From the NCBI RefSeq assembly GCF_015352455.1, contig NZ_JADKPN010000013.1:1-64000 (forward strand): a stretch of DNA of 64,000 nucleotides, given 5' to 3'. This stretch comes from Nocardioides islandensis. Its GTDB lineage: Bacteria; Actinomycetota; Actinomycetes; Propionibacteriales; Nocardioidaceae. Below the pieces are notes generated by a model. That model saw nothing but the letters and a program-made list of their open reading frames with translations, ran no database searches and was not told where the DNA came from. A program made the position numbers and the translations under genes. Positions 36,981-45,190 of the stretch are shown here, piece by piece; position 1 is the first letter of the stretch; the number at the start of each line of letters is the position of its first letter.

Positions 36981-38052
36981 GGGGCGGCTCCAGGGCCCGG
37001 TGCTGGTGGTCGGCGCCGGCCTGCTCGGCACGTCCCTCGGCCTCACCCTCACCAAGCTCGGCGTCCCGGTCTGGCTGCGCGACACGTCCTCGGAGCACCT
37101 GCGCACGGCCCTCGGGCTCGGCGCGGGCCAGATCGCGCCGGACATCGCGCCGCCGCCGCAGCTGGTCGTCGTCGCCGTACCTCCCGACGTCATCGGCGAG
37201 ACGCTGCGCTGGGCGCTCACCCACCACCCCCAGGCCGTCGTCACCGATGTCGGGAGCATCAAGACCGGCCCGCTCGAACAGCTGCGAGCACGGGGGAGCC
37301 AAGGACTGGCGCGGTACGTCGGGGGGCACCCGATGGCGGGCAGCGAGCGCTCCGGGCCGCTGGCGGCCAGCGCGGCGCTGTTCGACGGGCGGCCGTGGGC
37401 CGTCACCCCGCACCAGGACTCCTCCGCCGACGCCGTCGAGCTGGTGCTGGAGCTGGTGCGGATGACGGGCGCGACACCGGTGCGGATGAGCCCCGACGAG
37501 CACGACCGCGCGGTCGCCCGTACCTCCCACCTCCCGCACCTCCTCGCCAGCCTGGTCGCCGGCCGCCTCGTGGACGCGCCGCCCGGCCACCTCGCGCTCT
37601 CCGGCCAGGGCGTCCGCGACGTCACGCGCGTCGCGGCCGGCGACCCTGACCTCTGGCAGCAGATCGTCACCGGCAACGCTCCGGCCGTGGTGCACCTGCT
37701 GGGCGAGGTACGTGACCAGCTCGACGAGCTGATCGCCGCGGTCTCGAAGGGCAAGCGCAAGGAGCTGACCGCGATCCTCGAGCAGGGCGTCGCGGGTACG
37801 ACGGCCATCCCCGGCAAGCACGGCGGCCCGGCCCGGCAGACCGCGTCGGTGTTCGTGTCCGTGCCCGACCACCCCGGGGAGCTGGCGCGCCTGTTCGCGG
37901 ACGCGGGGGCGAGCGGCGTGAACATCGAGGACGTCCGCATCGACCACGACCCCGGACGGCCCACCGGACTCGTCGAGCTCCTCGTCGCACCCGACATGGA
38001 GGAGCACCTGCTGACGTCTCTCGAATCCCGGGGTTGGGTGACCCACCGGTAG
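36973..38052 (+). CDS. tyrA: Prephenate dehydrogenase with ACT domain
   Basis: The 359-residue enzyme oxidises prephenate to 4-hydroxyphenylpyruvate. It has the NAD-binding VLVVGAGLLGTSLGLTLTKL at the N-terminus, VTDVGSIKTGPLEQL and GGHPMAGSERSGP (catalytic His region), and a C-terminal ACT-like domain (ASVFVSVPDHPGELARLFAD near 293, then INIEDV-type NIEDVRIDHD) that should bind tyrosine for feedback control. It overlaps aroH and is followed by cmk after ten bases. Confidence 0.92.
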   Translation: MAEGRLQGPVLVVGAGLLGTSLGLTLTKLGVPVWLRDTSSEHLRTALGLGAGQIAPDIAPPPQLVVVAVPPDVIGETLRWALTHHPQAVVTDVGSIKTGPLEQLRARGSQGLARYVGGHPMAGSERSGPLAASAALFDGRPWAVTPHQDSSADAVELVLELVRMTGATPVRMSPDEHDRAVARTSHLPHLLASLVAGRLVDAPPGHLALSGQGVRDVTRVAAGDPDLWQQIVTGNAPAVVHLLGEVRDQLDELIAAVSKGKRKELTAILEQGVAGTTAIPGKHGGPARQTASVFVSVPDHPGELARLFADAGASGVNIEDVRIDHDPGRPTGLVELLVAPDMEEHLLTSLESRGWVTHR

Positions 38053-38055
38053 GCT
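38050..38055 (+). promoter_or_regulatory. -10 element (TAGGCT) for cmk
   Basis: TAGGCT overlaps the tyrA stop and ends seven bases before the cmk GTG, so a separate leaderless transcript can start at cmk. Confidence 0.45.
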
Positions 38056-38062
38056 TCGCCCG

Positions 38063-38731
38063 GTGAGCAGGAGCCCGGTCATCGCCATCGACGGCCCCTC
38101 CGGCTCCGGCAAGTCCAGTACGTCGCGGGGGGTCGCGGCCCGTCTCGGGCTGAGGTACCTGGACACCGGCGCGATGTACCGCGCCATGACCTGGTGGCTG
38201 CTGCGCCAGGGTGTCGACGTCCACGATGCCGCGGCCGTCGCCGCCCGCGTCGACGGCCCCGAGATCCTGTCCGGCACCGACCCGCTCGGCCCGACGATCA
38301 TGGTCGACGGCATCGACGTGGGTCTGGCCATCCGATCCGACGAGGTCAACGCCGCGGTCTCCCCGGTCAGCGCGGTGCCCGAGGTGCGCGCGCGCCTCGT
38401 GGAGCTCCAGCGCGAGGCGATCGGGGACGGCGGCATCGTCGTCGAGGGCCGCGACATCGGCTCGGTCGTCGCCCCGGACGCCGACGTGAAGGTCTACCTC
38501 ACCGCCGACGCCGCCGCACGTGCGGAGCGCCGCGCCGCCGAAGCGGGCGCGCGCGACGTCGAGGCCACCCGCGACTCGCTCCTGGCCCGCGACCGCATCG
38601 ACTCCAGCCGCGCCGCGTCGCCGCTCGTGATGGCCGAGGGTGCCGTGCACATCGACGGGACGGCGTACACCCTCGACGAGGTCATCGACCTCGTCGTCTC
38701 CCTGGTGGAAGCGCGGGAGACCGTTTCGTGA
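38063..38731 (+). CDS. cmk: Cytidylate kinase
   Basis: A 222-residue nucleotide kinase that phosphorylates CMP/dCMP. Motifs: P-loop IDGPSGSGKSSTSRGVAARL, YLDTGAMYRAMTWWLL, IVVEGRDIGSVVAPDADVKV (the GRDIG motif) and LLARDRIDSSRAASPL. Length is typical. Its stop overlaps the start of the next gene (GTGA). Confidence 0.95.
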   Translation: MSRSPVIAIDGPSGSGKSSTSRGVAARLGLRYLDTGAMYRAMTWWLLRQGVDVHDAAAVAARVDGPEILSGTDPLGPTIMVDGIDVGLAIRSDEVNAAVSPVSAVPEVRARLVELQREAIGDGGIVVEGRDIGSVVAPDADVKVYLTADAAARAERRAAEAGARDVEATRDSLLARDRIDSSRAASPLVMAEGAVHIDGTAYTLDEVIDLVVSLVEARETVS

Positions 38732-39318
38732 CTGCGCTCCCCGACATCTCGGGGGTGCCGCACCCGCCCACGTGGCAGCTCCACCCCCGTCGCTGGTTCG
38801 GCCGGTTCGTCGTACGCCGCCGGGTCGAGGTACGCGAGCACGGCGCCGCCAACGTCCCCGTCGACGGCCCGGTCATCGTGCTGGCCAACAACGCCGAGCT
38901 CGACGACCGACCGCTCGTGGCACTGTTCGGGCCGCGCCCGGTCCTCGCGGTGGGGCCCGACGACGGTTCTGCCGCCCCTGGGGTGATGAAGACCTGCCTG
39001 CGCGTCCTCGCCGACGGCCATGTCCTCGGCCTGTACCCCGAGCACCAGCGCGGCGCGGCGTACCTCGCCCTCGTCTCCGGCGCGCCCGTCGTGCCACTGA
39101 CGTTCCTGGGTGCCCACCAGCCACGCCGCGGGCGGCTCGACCTGGTCTACGGCACGCCCTACCGCACCGCGGCCCTCGCCTGGCCGCGGACCAAGAAGCA
39201 GGTCGAGGCCACCGCGCTCGACCTGCGCGTGCACATGCTGGTCGCTCTCGACGCGGCCCGTTCCCTGACCGGCCGGCAGCTGCCCGGGCCGGTCCCACCA
39301 GCCGGAGGTACGTCATGA
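38728..39318 (+). CDS. PlsC-like acyltransferase with degenerate active-site motifs
   Basis: The 196-residue protein aligns by eye with the lysophosphatidic acid acyltransferase fold: a HPRRWFGRFVVRRRVEVREH N-terminus, then VIVLANNAELDDRPLVALFG where the HX4D catalytic motif should be, and LGLYPEHQRGAAYLALVSGA where FPEGTRS should be. His is replaced by Asn in the first motif, and Gly-Thr by His-Gln in the second, so classical acyl transfer is doubtful. It overlaps cmk and der by four bases each, a conserved placement in related actinobacteria. Confidence 0.75.
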   Translation: MTALPDISGVPHPPTWQLHPRRWFGRFVVRRRVEVREHGAANVPVDGPVIVLANNAELDDRPLVALFGPRPVLAVGPDDGSAAPGVMKTCLRVLADGHVLGLYPEHQRGAAYLALVSGAPVVPLTFLGAHQPRRGRLDLVYGTPYRTAALAWPRTKKQVEATALDLRVHMLVALDAARSLTGRQLPGPVPPAGGTS

Positions 39319-40643
39319 CCGAGATCTCGATGGGGCCGGTCCTGGCCGTCGTCGGCCGCCCGAACGTCGGCAAGTCCACGCTCGTCAACCGCATCATCGG
39401 CCGCCGCGAGGCGGTCGTGGAGGACGTCCCGGGCGTGACCCGCGACCGCATCTCCTACGACGCGGTCTGGAACGGCCGCACGTTCACCGTCGTGGACACC
39501 GGCGGCTGGGACCCGGACGCCAAGGGGATCGCCGAGCGGATCCGGGCCCAGGCGGAGATCGCGGTCACCCTGGCCGACGCGGTGCTGTTCGTGGTGGACG
39601 CGACCATCGGCATCACCGACGCCGACGAGGCCGTCGTCCGCGTGCTGCGCCGCGCGGGGAAGCCGGTCGTGCTGGCCGCCAACAAGGTCGACGACGCCCG
39701 CGCCGAGGCCGAGGCGTTCGGTCTGTGGAACCTCGGGCTCGGCGAGCCGCACGTCGTCTCGGCGCTGCACGGCCGCGGTTCGGGCGACCTGCTCGACGCG
39801 GTGCTCGAGGCGCTGCCCGAGGCGCCGGAGGACACCTTCGAGCAGGAGGCCGGGCCGCGCCGGATCGCCATCGTGGGCAAGCCGAACGTCGGCAAGTCCT
39901 CGCTGCTCAACAAGCTCGCGGGGGAGGAGCGGTCGGTCGTCGACAACGTCGCCGGCACCACCGTCGACCCGGTCGACGAGCTGGTCGAGCTCGACGGGCG
40001 CACCTGGCGGTTCATCGACACCGCCGGCATCCGCAAGCGGGTCAAGGAGGCGTCGGGGCACGAGTACTACGCCTCCCTCCGTACGTCGACCGCGATCGAC
40101 CGTGCGGAGGTCGCCGTCCTCGTGCTCGACGGCAGCCAGTCGATCTCCGAGCAGGACATGCGGATCATCCAGACCATCCGGGACGCCGGGCGGGCCCTGG
40201 TGATCACCTTCAACAAGTGGGACCTCGTCGACGAGGAGCGCCGCTACTACCTCGACCGTGAGATCGAGCGCGACCTGGTGCAGGTGCAGTGGGCGCCGCG
40301 GATCAACGTGACCGCGCGCACCGGCTGGCACGTCGACCGGCTGGTGCCGGCCCTCGACAAGGCCCTGGAGGGCTGGGAGACGCGCATCCCGACCGGCGCG
40401 CTCAACACCTTCCTCGGCCGGCTGGTCTCCGAGCACCCGCACCCCGTGCGCGGCGGCAAGCAGCCGAAGATCCTGTTCGGCACCCAGTCGTCGGTCGCGC
40501 CGCCGACGTTCGTCCTGTTCACCAGCGGTAAGCTGGACGCGTCGTACGAGCGGTACATCGAGCGCCGGCTGCGCGAGCAGTTCGGCTTCGTCGGCACGCC
40601 GATCCTGATCAACCAGCGTCCGCGGGAGAAGCGCAAGCGGTAA
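39315..40643 (+). CDS. der: Ribosome-biogenesis GTPase Der (EngA)
   Basis: A 442-residue tandem GTPase for 50S maturation: first G domain VVGRPNVGKSTLVNRIIGRR with VDTGGWD and NKVD, second G domain IVGKPNVGKSSLLNKLAGEE near 186 with IDTAGIRKR and FNKWDLV, and a C-terminal KH-like domain (TFVLFTSGKLDASYERYIER). The ATG at 39315 lies in ATGA overlapping the acyltransferase stop. It ends the core block. Confidence 0.96.
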   Translation: MTEISMGPVLAVVGRPNVGKSTLVNRIIGRREAVVEDVPGVTRDRISYDAVWNGRTFTVVDTGGWDPDAKGIAERIRAQAEIAVTLADAVLFVVDATIGITDADEAVVRVLRRAGKPVVLAANKVDDARAEAEAFGLWNLGLGEPHVVSALHGRGSGDLLDAVLEALPEAPEDTFEQEAGPRRIAIVGKPNVGKSSLLNKLAGEERSVVDNVAGTTVDPVDELVELDGRTWRFIDTAGIRKRVKEASGHEYYASLRTSTAIDRAEVAVLVLDGSQSISEQDMRIIQTIRDAGRALVITFNKWDLVDEERRYYLDREIERDLVQVQWAPRINVTARTGWHVDRLVPALDKALEGWETRIPTGALNTFLGRLVSEHPHPVRGGKQPKILFGTQSSVAPPTFVLFTSGKLDASYERYIERRLREQFGFVGTPILINQRPREKRKR

Positions 40644-40646
40644 CTT
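40641..40646 (+). promoter_or_regulatory. -10 element (TAACTT) before the secreted-protein gene
   Basis: TAACTT overlaps the der stop codon and ends six bases before the ATG at 40653, predicting a leaderless transcript. Confidence 0.45.
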
Positions 40647-40652
40647 CACGGG

Positions 40653-41648
40653 ATGCGCGCCCCCCAGAGATCGACCCGCGTCCTGCTGGCGTTCGTGCTA
40701 CTCACGGCGGTCCCGTCGTCTGCGGTTGGTCTCGCGACGGGCGCCAGGGCGCCCTCCTCGACCAACGGGGACTCGACCAGCGTGGGCCACTGCCCGGACT
40801 TCCCGGCCGACAACTGGTGGCACGCCGACGTGTCGCACCTGCCCGTGCATGCGCGCTCGGCCCAGTGGCTCTCGCACATGTCGACCGACCGGGACCTGCA
40901 CCCGGACTTCGGGCCGTCGTACGGCGACGGCCCCAACTACGGCATCCCGGTCACCGTCGTCGACGGCTCGCACCCGAAGGTGAAGGTGCGCTTCGACTAC
41001 GCCTCGGAGAGCGACAAGGTGCGCTACCCGCTCGGCGACGACACCCGCATCGAGGGCGGGCGCAACTCCGGCGGCGACATGCACGCGATCGTGGTCGACC
41101 GCTCGACGTGCACGCTCTACGAGACCTGGAACACGCGCGTCTCCGGCTCGACCTGGACCGCCGGCTCCGGCGCGGTCTGGAAGCTGACCTCGAACGCCCT
41201 GCGTCCCGACTCGTGGACCTCCGCGGACGCGGCCGGCCTGCCGATCCTGCCGGGCCTGCTGCGCTGGAAGGAGGTCAAGAACGGCAACGTCGACCACGCC
41301 ATCCGCTTCACGACCGACACGACGAGCAGCTGGCACCTGTGGCCCGCCCGCCACGACGCCGGCTCGACGTCGTCGAAGGCCTACCCGCCGATGGGTGCGC
41401 GGTTCCGGCTGGCGGCGTCGTTCCCGCTGACGGGTTTCTCGGCGAAGGCGAAGGTCGTGCTGCGGGCCATGAAGAAGTACGGCCTGGTGCTCGCCGACAA
41501 CGGGTCGCCGTGGTACTTCCAGGGCGAGCAGAACAAGAACTGGCCCTCGGCGTTCGTCGAGGACCTCAAGCGGATCCCGGCCTCGGCGTTCGAGGCCGTC
41601 GACACCTCGTCGCTGATGGTCGACCCGGACTCCGGGGAGGTCGGGTAG
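40653..41648 (+). CDS. Secreted protein of unknown function
   Basis: The 331-residue protein starts with a signal peptide (MRAPQRSTRVLLAFVLLTAV then PSSAVGLATGARA). The mature domain is conserved in many soil bacteria but I know of no function; recognisable blocks are FPADNWWHADVSHLPVHARS, FGPSYGDGPNYGIPVTVVDG, GGDMHAIVVDRSTCTLYETW, LPILPGLLRWKEV, HAIRFTTD, YPPMGARFRLAASFPLTGFS and YGLVLADNGSPWYFQG. It is rich in Trp and His and could be a carbohydrate-related enzyme, which is speculation. Residues 26-39 are encoded by a copy of the dispersed REP-like element, in the variable linker after the signal peptide. Confidence 0.75.
   Translation: MRAPQRSTRVLLAFVLLTAVPSSAVGLATGARAPSSTNGDSTSVGHCPDFPADNWWHADVSHLPVHARSAQWLSHMSTDRDLHPDFGPSYGDGPNYGIPVTVVDGSHPKVKVRFDYASESDKVRYPLGDDTRIEGGRNSGGDMHAIVVDRSTCTLYETWNTRVSGSTWTAGSGAVWKLTSNALRPDSWTSADAAGLPILPGLLRWKEVKNGNVDHAIRFTTDTTSSWHLWPARHDAGSTSSKAYPPMGARFRLAASFPLTGFSAKAKVVLRAMKKYGLVLADNGSPWYFQGEQNKNWPSAFVEDLKRIPASAFEAVDTSSLMVDPDSGEVG
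40728..40768 (+). repeat. REP-like element inside a coding sequence
   Basis: This 41-base stretch matches the unit at 24298-24338 at 35 of 41 positions. Four of the six differences are compensatory (TT/AA in one copy, GC/GC in the other) in the arms of the internal hairpin GGGCGCCAGGGCGCCC, so the structure is kept. It encodes the linker after the signal peptide of the gene at 40653. Confidence 0.8.
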
Positions 41649-41658
41649 GACCGTCCGG

Positions 41659-42000
41659 CTACACGGTGGTGAGCACGAGGAACGCCGCCATCGCGAGGAC
41701 CATGGCACCTCCGTAGCAGGCGAGCGCGACGAGGACCTTGTGCTTGACCTGCAGGCCGTCGTAGACGGTGTAGCGGAACCGGTGCGCGGCGTGGACGAGC
41801 ATCGGCACGATCAGCGCGAAAAGGGCGATCCGCGTGAACCAGGACTGGACGAGACCTTCGAGGTGCGCGTGGCTCGGGTCCACCCAGCCGAGCGGCAGGG
41901 CGAACGCGAGCAGCACCACGAGGACCGGCAGGAACACCGCGGCGACCACCCCGCCGCCGCTGAAGGTCAGCCACACGAACGGCAGCACCCGGAACTTCAT
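41659..42000 (-). CDS. frdD: Fumarate reductase/succinate dehydrogenase membrane subunit D
   Basis: A 113-residue protein with three hydrophobic helices (VWLTFSGGGVVAAVFLPVLV continuing VLLAFALPL; FTRIALFALIVPMLVHAAHR; VALACYGGAMVLAMAAFLVL). The FrdD-like motif HAAHRFRYTVYDGL, with conserved His residues, supports quinone binding. It is the last gene of the operon and overlaps frdC by four bases. It ends 10 bases from the convergent secreted-protein gene. Confidence 0.88.
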   Translation of the reverse strand: MKFRVLPFVWLTFSGGGVVAAVFLPVLVVLLAFALPLGWVDPSHAHLEGLVQSWFTRIALFALIVPMLVHAAHRFRYTVYDGLQVKHKVLVALACYGGAMVLAMAAFLVLTTV

Positions 42001-42401
42001 GCCTTGACCACCAGCCAGTAGATGAAGGCCGAGACCACGGCGAGCGCGACGTACTGCGCCGCGAGCATCGCCGTGCCAGGCACCCGCCGCCCACCCAGGC
42101 GCAGCACCATCGCCTTCGGAGTCAGTGCGAACCAGGTGACCGTGTGCAGCACCAGGAAGGCGAGCCCCACGGCGTTCACGACCAGCAGCAGCGGGCTGGT
42201 GGCACGGTCGAGGAACTCGTCGTACCGCTGCTGACCGCCGGCCACCGCGGCGACGAACATCAGCAGGTACACCACGAACCAGGCGACGAAGATGCTGCTC
42301 AGCTCGCGCATGACGAACAGGAAGTACGACCGCTTGTGCACCCACCAGAAGACGCCGATCCGGCGCTGGTACGACGGGACGCGGGTGACGGGAGCGCTCA
42401 T
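41997..42401 (-). CDS. frdC: Fumarate reductase/succinate dehydrogenase membrane subunit C
   Basis: A 134-residue three-helix subunit. The N-terminus PSYQRRIGVFWWVHKRSYFL and FVMRELSSIFVAWFVVYLLM are typical FrdC features, and VLHTVTWFALTPKAM contains the conserved His. With FrdD it anchors the flavoprotein and iron-sulfur subunits and exchanges electrons with quinone. It overlaps both neighbours by four bases. Confidence 0.9.
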   Translation of the reverse strand: MSAPVTRVPSYQRRIGVFWWVHKRSYFLFVMRELSSIFVAWFVVYLLMFVAAVAGGQQRYDEFLDRATSPLLLVVNAVGLAFLVLHTVTWFALTPKAMVLRLGGRRVPGTAMLAAQYVALAVVSAFIYWLVVKA

Positions 42402-43144
42402 CGCCTGAGCGCCTTCGGGAGCAGGAAGGCCTTCACGCTCTCCTGGGCGGCCTTGAGCTTGTAGCGCTGGATCGCACCCGCGGGGTCGACGTGCTTGGGA
42501 CACACGCTCGTGCACTCCCCGACGAAGGTGCAGCCCCACACGCCTTCCTTCTCGATCAGCACGTCGAGCCGCTCGCGGGAGCCGCGGTCCCGCGAGTCCA
42601 GGTCGTACCGCTCGGCCAGGGCGATCGCGGCCGGACCGACGAAGTCGGGGTCGAGGCCGTAGACCGGGCACGCGGCGTAGCAGAGCATGCAGTTGATGCA
42701 CATGCTGAACTGCTGGTAGGCCTCGAGCTCCTCCGGCGTCTGGATGTACTCGCCGTCGATCTCGGTGACGTCGTCGTCGCGGATGATCCAGGGCTTGACC
42801 CGCGGCAGCTTCTCCATGAAGTCGGTGATGTCGACGATCAGGTCCTTGACGACGGGGAAGTTCGCCAGCGGCTCCACGCGCACCGGGCCGGGCGCGTAGT
42901 CGGAGAGGAAGGTGGCGCAGGTCAGCCGGGGCTCGCCGTTGACGTTCATCCCGCAGCTGCCGCAGATCCCCATCCGGCACGACCAGCGGAACGACAGCGT
43001 CTCGTCCTGCTCGGCCTTGATGTGGTTGAGCCCGTCGAGGACGGTCCACTCCGTGCGCAGCGGCACCTCGTAGTCCACCGGCACCGGCTGGCTGTTCTTG
43101 TCGGGCCGGTAGCGAGTCACCTGCATGGCGATCGAGTCGTCCAT
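42398..43144 (-). CDS. frdB: Fumarate reductase/succinate dehydrogenase iron-sulfur subunit
   Basis: A 248-residue protein with the plant-type [2Fe-2S] motif (SCRMGICGSCGMNVNGEPRL then TC) and two C-terminal cluster motifs (CINCMLCYAACPVYGL and CTFVGECTSVCPKHVDP) for [4Fe-4S] and [3Fe-4S] clusters. It passes electrons between FrdA and the quinone site. I chose ATG 43144 because GGAAGG lies six bases before it; a longer frame would overlap frdA by 34 bases. Confidence 0.95.
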   Translation of the reverse strand: MDDSIAMQVTRYRPDKNSQPVPVDYEVPLRTEWTVLDGLNHIKAEQDETLSFRWSCRMGICGSCGMNVNGEPRLTCATFLSDYAPGPVRVEPLANFPVVKDLIVDITDFMEKLPRVKPWIIRDDDVTEIDGEYIQTPEELEAYQQFSMCINCMLCYAACPVYGLDPDFVGPAAIALAERYDLDSRDRGSRERLDVLIEKEGVWGCTFVGECTSVCPKHVDPAGAIQRYKLKAAQESVKAFLLPKALRR

Positions 43145-43146
43145 CT

Positions 43147-44901
43147 CTACCTTCCGTAGGTCCGCTCGCCGGGTGGCCAACGGGTGATGGTCACCGGCAG
43201 CCGGTCGACGCTCGGGTTCCCGTCGTGGTCGCGCCGGACCGTGTGGTGGACGAGGAACCGCTCGTCGTCGCGCTTGGGGAAGTCGGTGCGCTGGTGCGCG
43301 CCGCGCGACTCCTCACGCGCCAGGCCGGAACGCAGGATGCACTCGCCGATGTCGATGAGGTTCTCGAGCTCGAGGGCGGCCACCAGCTCGGTGTTGAAGG
43401 ACGGGCTGGTGTCCCGGACCCCGACGGCGCCCACCCGCTCCCTGAGCGCCTGGAACGTGTCGGCACCCTTCTCCAGCGACGGACCGGTCCGGTAGATGCC
43501 GGCCGCGTCCTCCATCGTGGTCTGCAGCTCCTCACGGATCCTGGCCACGCCGTCGTCGAGCGGGGTGTCGCGGGCGAGCAGGTGCTCCAGGCGACGCGTC
43601 TCGTCGGACACCTGGGCGGCGATGGCCGCGGGCGGCGCGGGAGCGGCGGCGGCGTCCTCGGCGGCGGCTCGCCCCGCGCGGGCCCCGAAGACCAGACACT
43701 CGGGGAGCGAGTTGGAGCCCAGGCGGTTGGCGCCGTTGATGCTGACGCAGGCCGTCTCGCCGGCGGCGTACAGGCCGTCCAGGCCGGCCCTCCCGTCGAT
43801 GTCGGTGTGGACCCCGCCCATCATGTAGTGGACGACCGGTCGCACGGGGATGAGGTCGGTGACCGGGTCGATCCGTTCGTACTGGAGGCAGAGCTCGCGC
43901 ACCATCGGCAGCTTGGTGTCGATGAGCTTGGCGCCGAGGTGACGCAGGTCGAGGTGCACGATCGGGCCCCACGGCGAGTCGGTCGTCCGCCCCTTCTCGA
44001 CCTCGTGCACGAAGGCCTGGGACAGCCGATCACGGGGGCCCAGCTCCATGCTGCGCAGCGTCGGCTTGTCCGTGGGCGTCCCGAGGTCGTAGTCCTGCAG
44101 GTAGCGGTAGCCGTCCTTGTTGAGCAGCCAGCCGCCCTCGGCGCGCGTGGCCTCCGTGATCAGGATCCCGGTGAACGGCAGGCCGGTCGGGTGGTACTGG
44201 ACGAACTCCATGTCCTTGAGCGGCGCACCCGCCCGGTAGGCGAGCGCCATGCCGTCGCCGGTGTTGATGTTGGCGTTGGTCGTGAAGGGGAAGACCTTGC
44301 CGCAGCCGCCCGTCGCGAGCACGACGGCCTTGGCGGTGATCGCCCGGATCCGGCCGGTGGCCAGCTCGACGGAGACGACGCCGTAGACCCGGCCCTCGTC
44401 GACCAGGAGCCGCGTCACGAACGACTCGTCGTACCGCTTGACGGCGCGGTACTTGAGCGAGGTCTGGAACAGGGCGTGCAGCATGTGGAACCCGGTCTTG
44501 TCGGCGGCGAACCAGGTGCGCATCTTCTTCATGCCGCCGAAGGCCCGCACCGCGATGCGCCCGTCGTCCTGGCGGCTCCACGGGCAGCCCCAGTGCTCGA
44601 GCTGCAGCAGCTCGCGGGGTGCCTCGTTCACGAACGCCTCGATGGCGTCCTGGTCGCCCAACCAGTCGCTGCCCGAGATGGTGTCGTAGATGTGCTCCTC
44701 GATGCTGTCGTCGTCGGCCATCACGCCGGCCGCGCCGCCCTCGGCGGACACCGTGTGGCTGCGCATCGGGTAGACCTTGGACACGACGGCCACGTCGAGG
44801 TCGGGACGGGTCTCCGCGATCGCGATGGCCGCACGGAGTCCGGCTGCGCCGCCGCCCACCAGGAGTACGTCGTGGGCGGCGGTGGTCGCGCCCTCACTCA
44901 C
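43147..44901 (-). CDS. frdA: Fumarate reductase/succinate dehydrogenase flavoprotein subunit
   Basis: A 584-residue FAD protein: dinucleotide fold VLLVGGGAAGLRAAIAIAET (residues 12-31), covalent-FAD His49 in PMRSHTVSAEGG, the substrate-site segment QYHPTGLPFTGILITEATRA and the C-terminal FAD-binding ETACVSINGANRLGSNSLPE. Having separate FrdC and FrdD subunits puts the complex in the four-subunit Frd-like class. Direction in vivo (succinate oxidation or fumarate reduction) cannot be told from sequence. Confidence 0.95.
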   Translation of the reverse strand: MSEGATTAAHDVLLVGGGAAGLRAAIAIAETRPDLDVAVVSKVYPMRSHTVSAEGGAAGVMADDDSIEEHIYDTISGSDWLGDQDAIEAFVNEAPRELLQLEHWGCPWSRQDDGRIAVRAFGGMKKMRTWFAADKTGFHMLHALFQTSLKYRAVKRYDESFVTRLLVDEGRVYGVVSVELATGRIRAITAKAVVLATGGCGKVFPFTTNANINTGDGMALAYRAGAPLKDMEFVQYHPTGLPFTGILITEATRAEGGWLLNKDGYRYLQDYDLGTPTDKPTLRSMELGPRDRLSQAFVHEVEKGRTTDSPWGPIVHLDLRHLGAKLIDTKLPMVRELCLQYERIDPVTDLIPVRPVVHYMMGGVHTDIDGRAGLDGLYAAGETACVSINGANRLGSNSLPECLVFGARAGRAAAEDAAAAPAPPAAIAAQVSDETRRLEHLLARDTPLDDGVARIREELQTTMEDAAGIYRTGPSLEKGADTFQALRERVGAVGVRDTSPSFNTELVAALELENLIDIGECILRSGLAREESRGAHQRTDFPKRDDERFLVHHTVRRDHDGNPSVDRLPVTITRWPPGERTYGR

Positions 44902-45121
44902 CCCGCAGCTCCTCGTCGGTGAGCACCTTTCCCTGATGGCTCACCACCATGCGGTGGACGCTCCCGTCGTGGAACTCCTCCTTCGCGATGCGGCAGCCGC
45001 ACGCGAAGAGCAGCTCCTCGGTCACGAGGCCCTGCTGGTCCTCGCTGACGAAGGACTCGCCGTCGCGGGTGGCGCCACAGGGAGCGAGCCGGGCCTCGAA
45101 GCGGCTGACGGTTGACGTCAT
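44894..45121 (-). CDS. Small protein upstream of frdA, possible metal-binding
   Basis: A 75-residue protein, first in the frd operon and overlapping frdA by eight bases. It holds Cys15 (APCGATRDGES), Cys41 and Cys43 (FACGCRIAKEEF) and His51/His57 nearby, a possible metal site. The ATG has a good GGGAGGAAG upstream. I do not recognise the family; a role in assembly or regulation of the complex is only suggested by position. Confidence 0.6.
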   Translation of the reverse strand: MTSTVSRFEARLAPCGATRDGESFVSEDQQGLVTEELLFACGCRIAKEEFHDGSVHRMVVSHQGKVLTDEELRGE

Positions 45122-45190
45122 GGACTTCCTCCCTTGACGGGGCGACCGGTCCAGACTGCTCCTCGGGCGGCGTCCTTGGGAAGAGGGACG

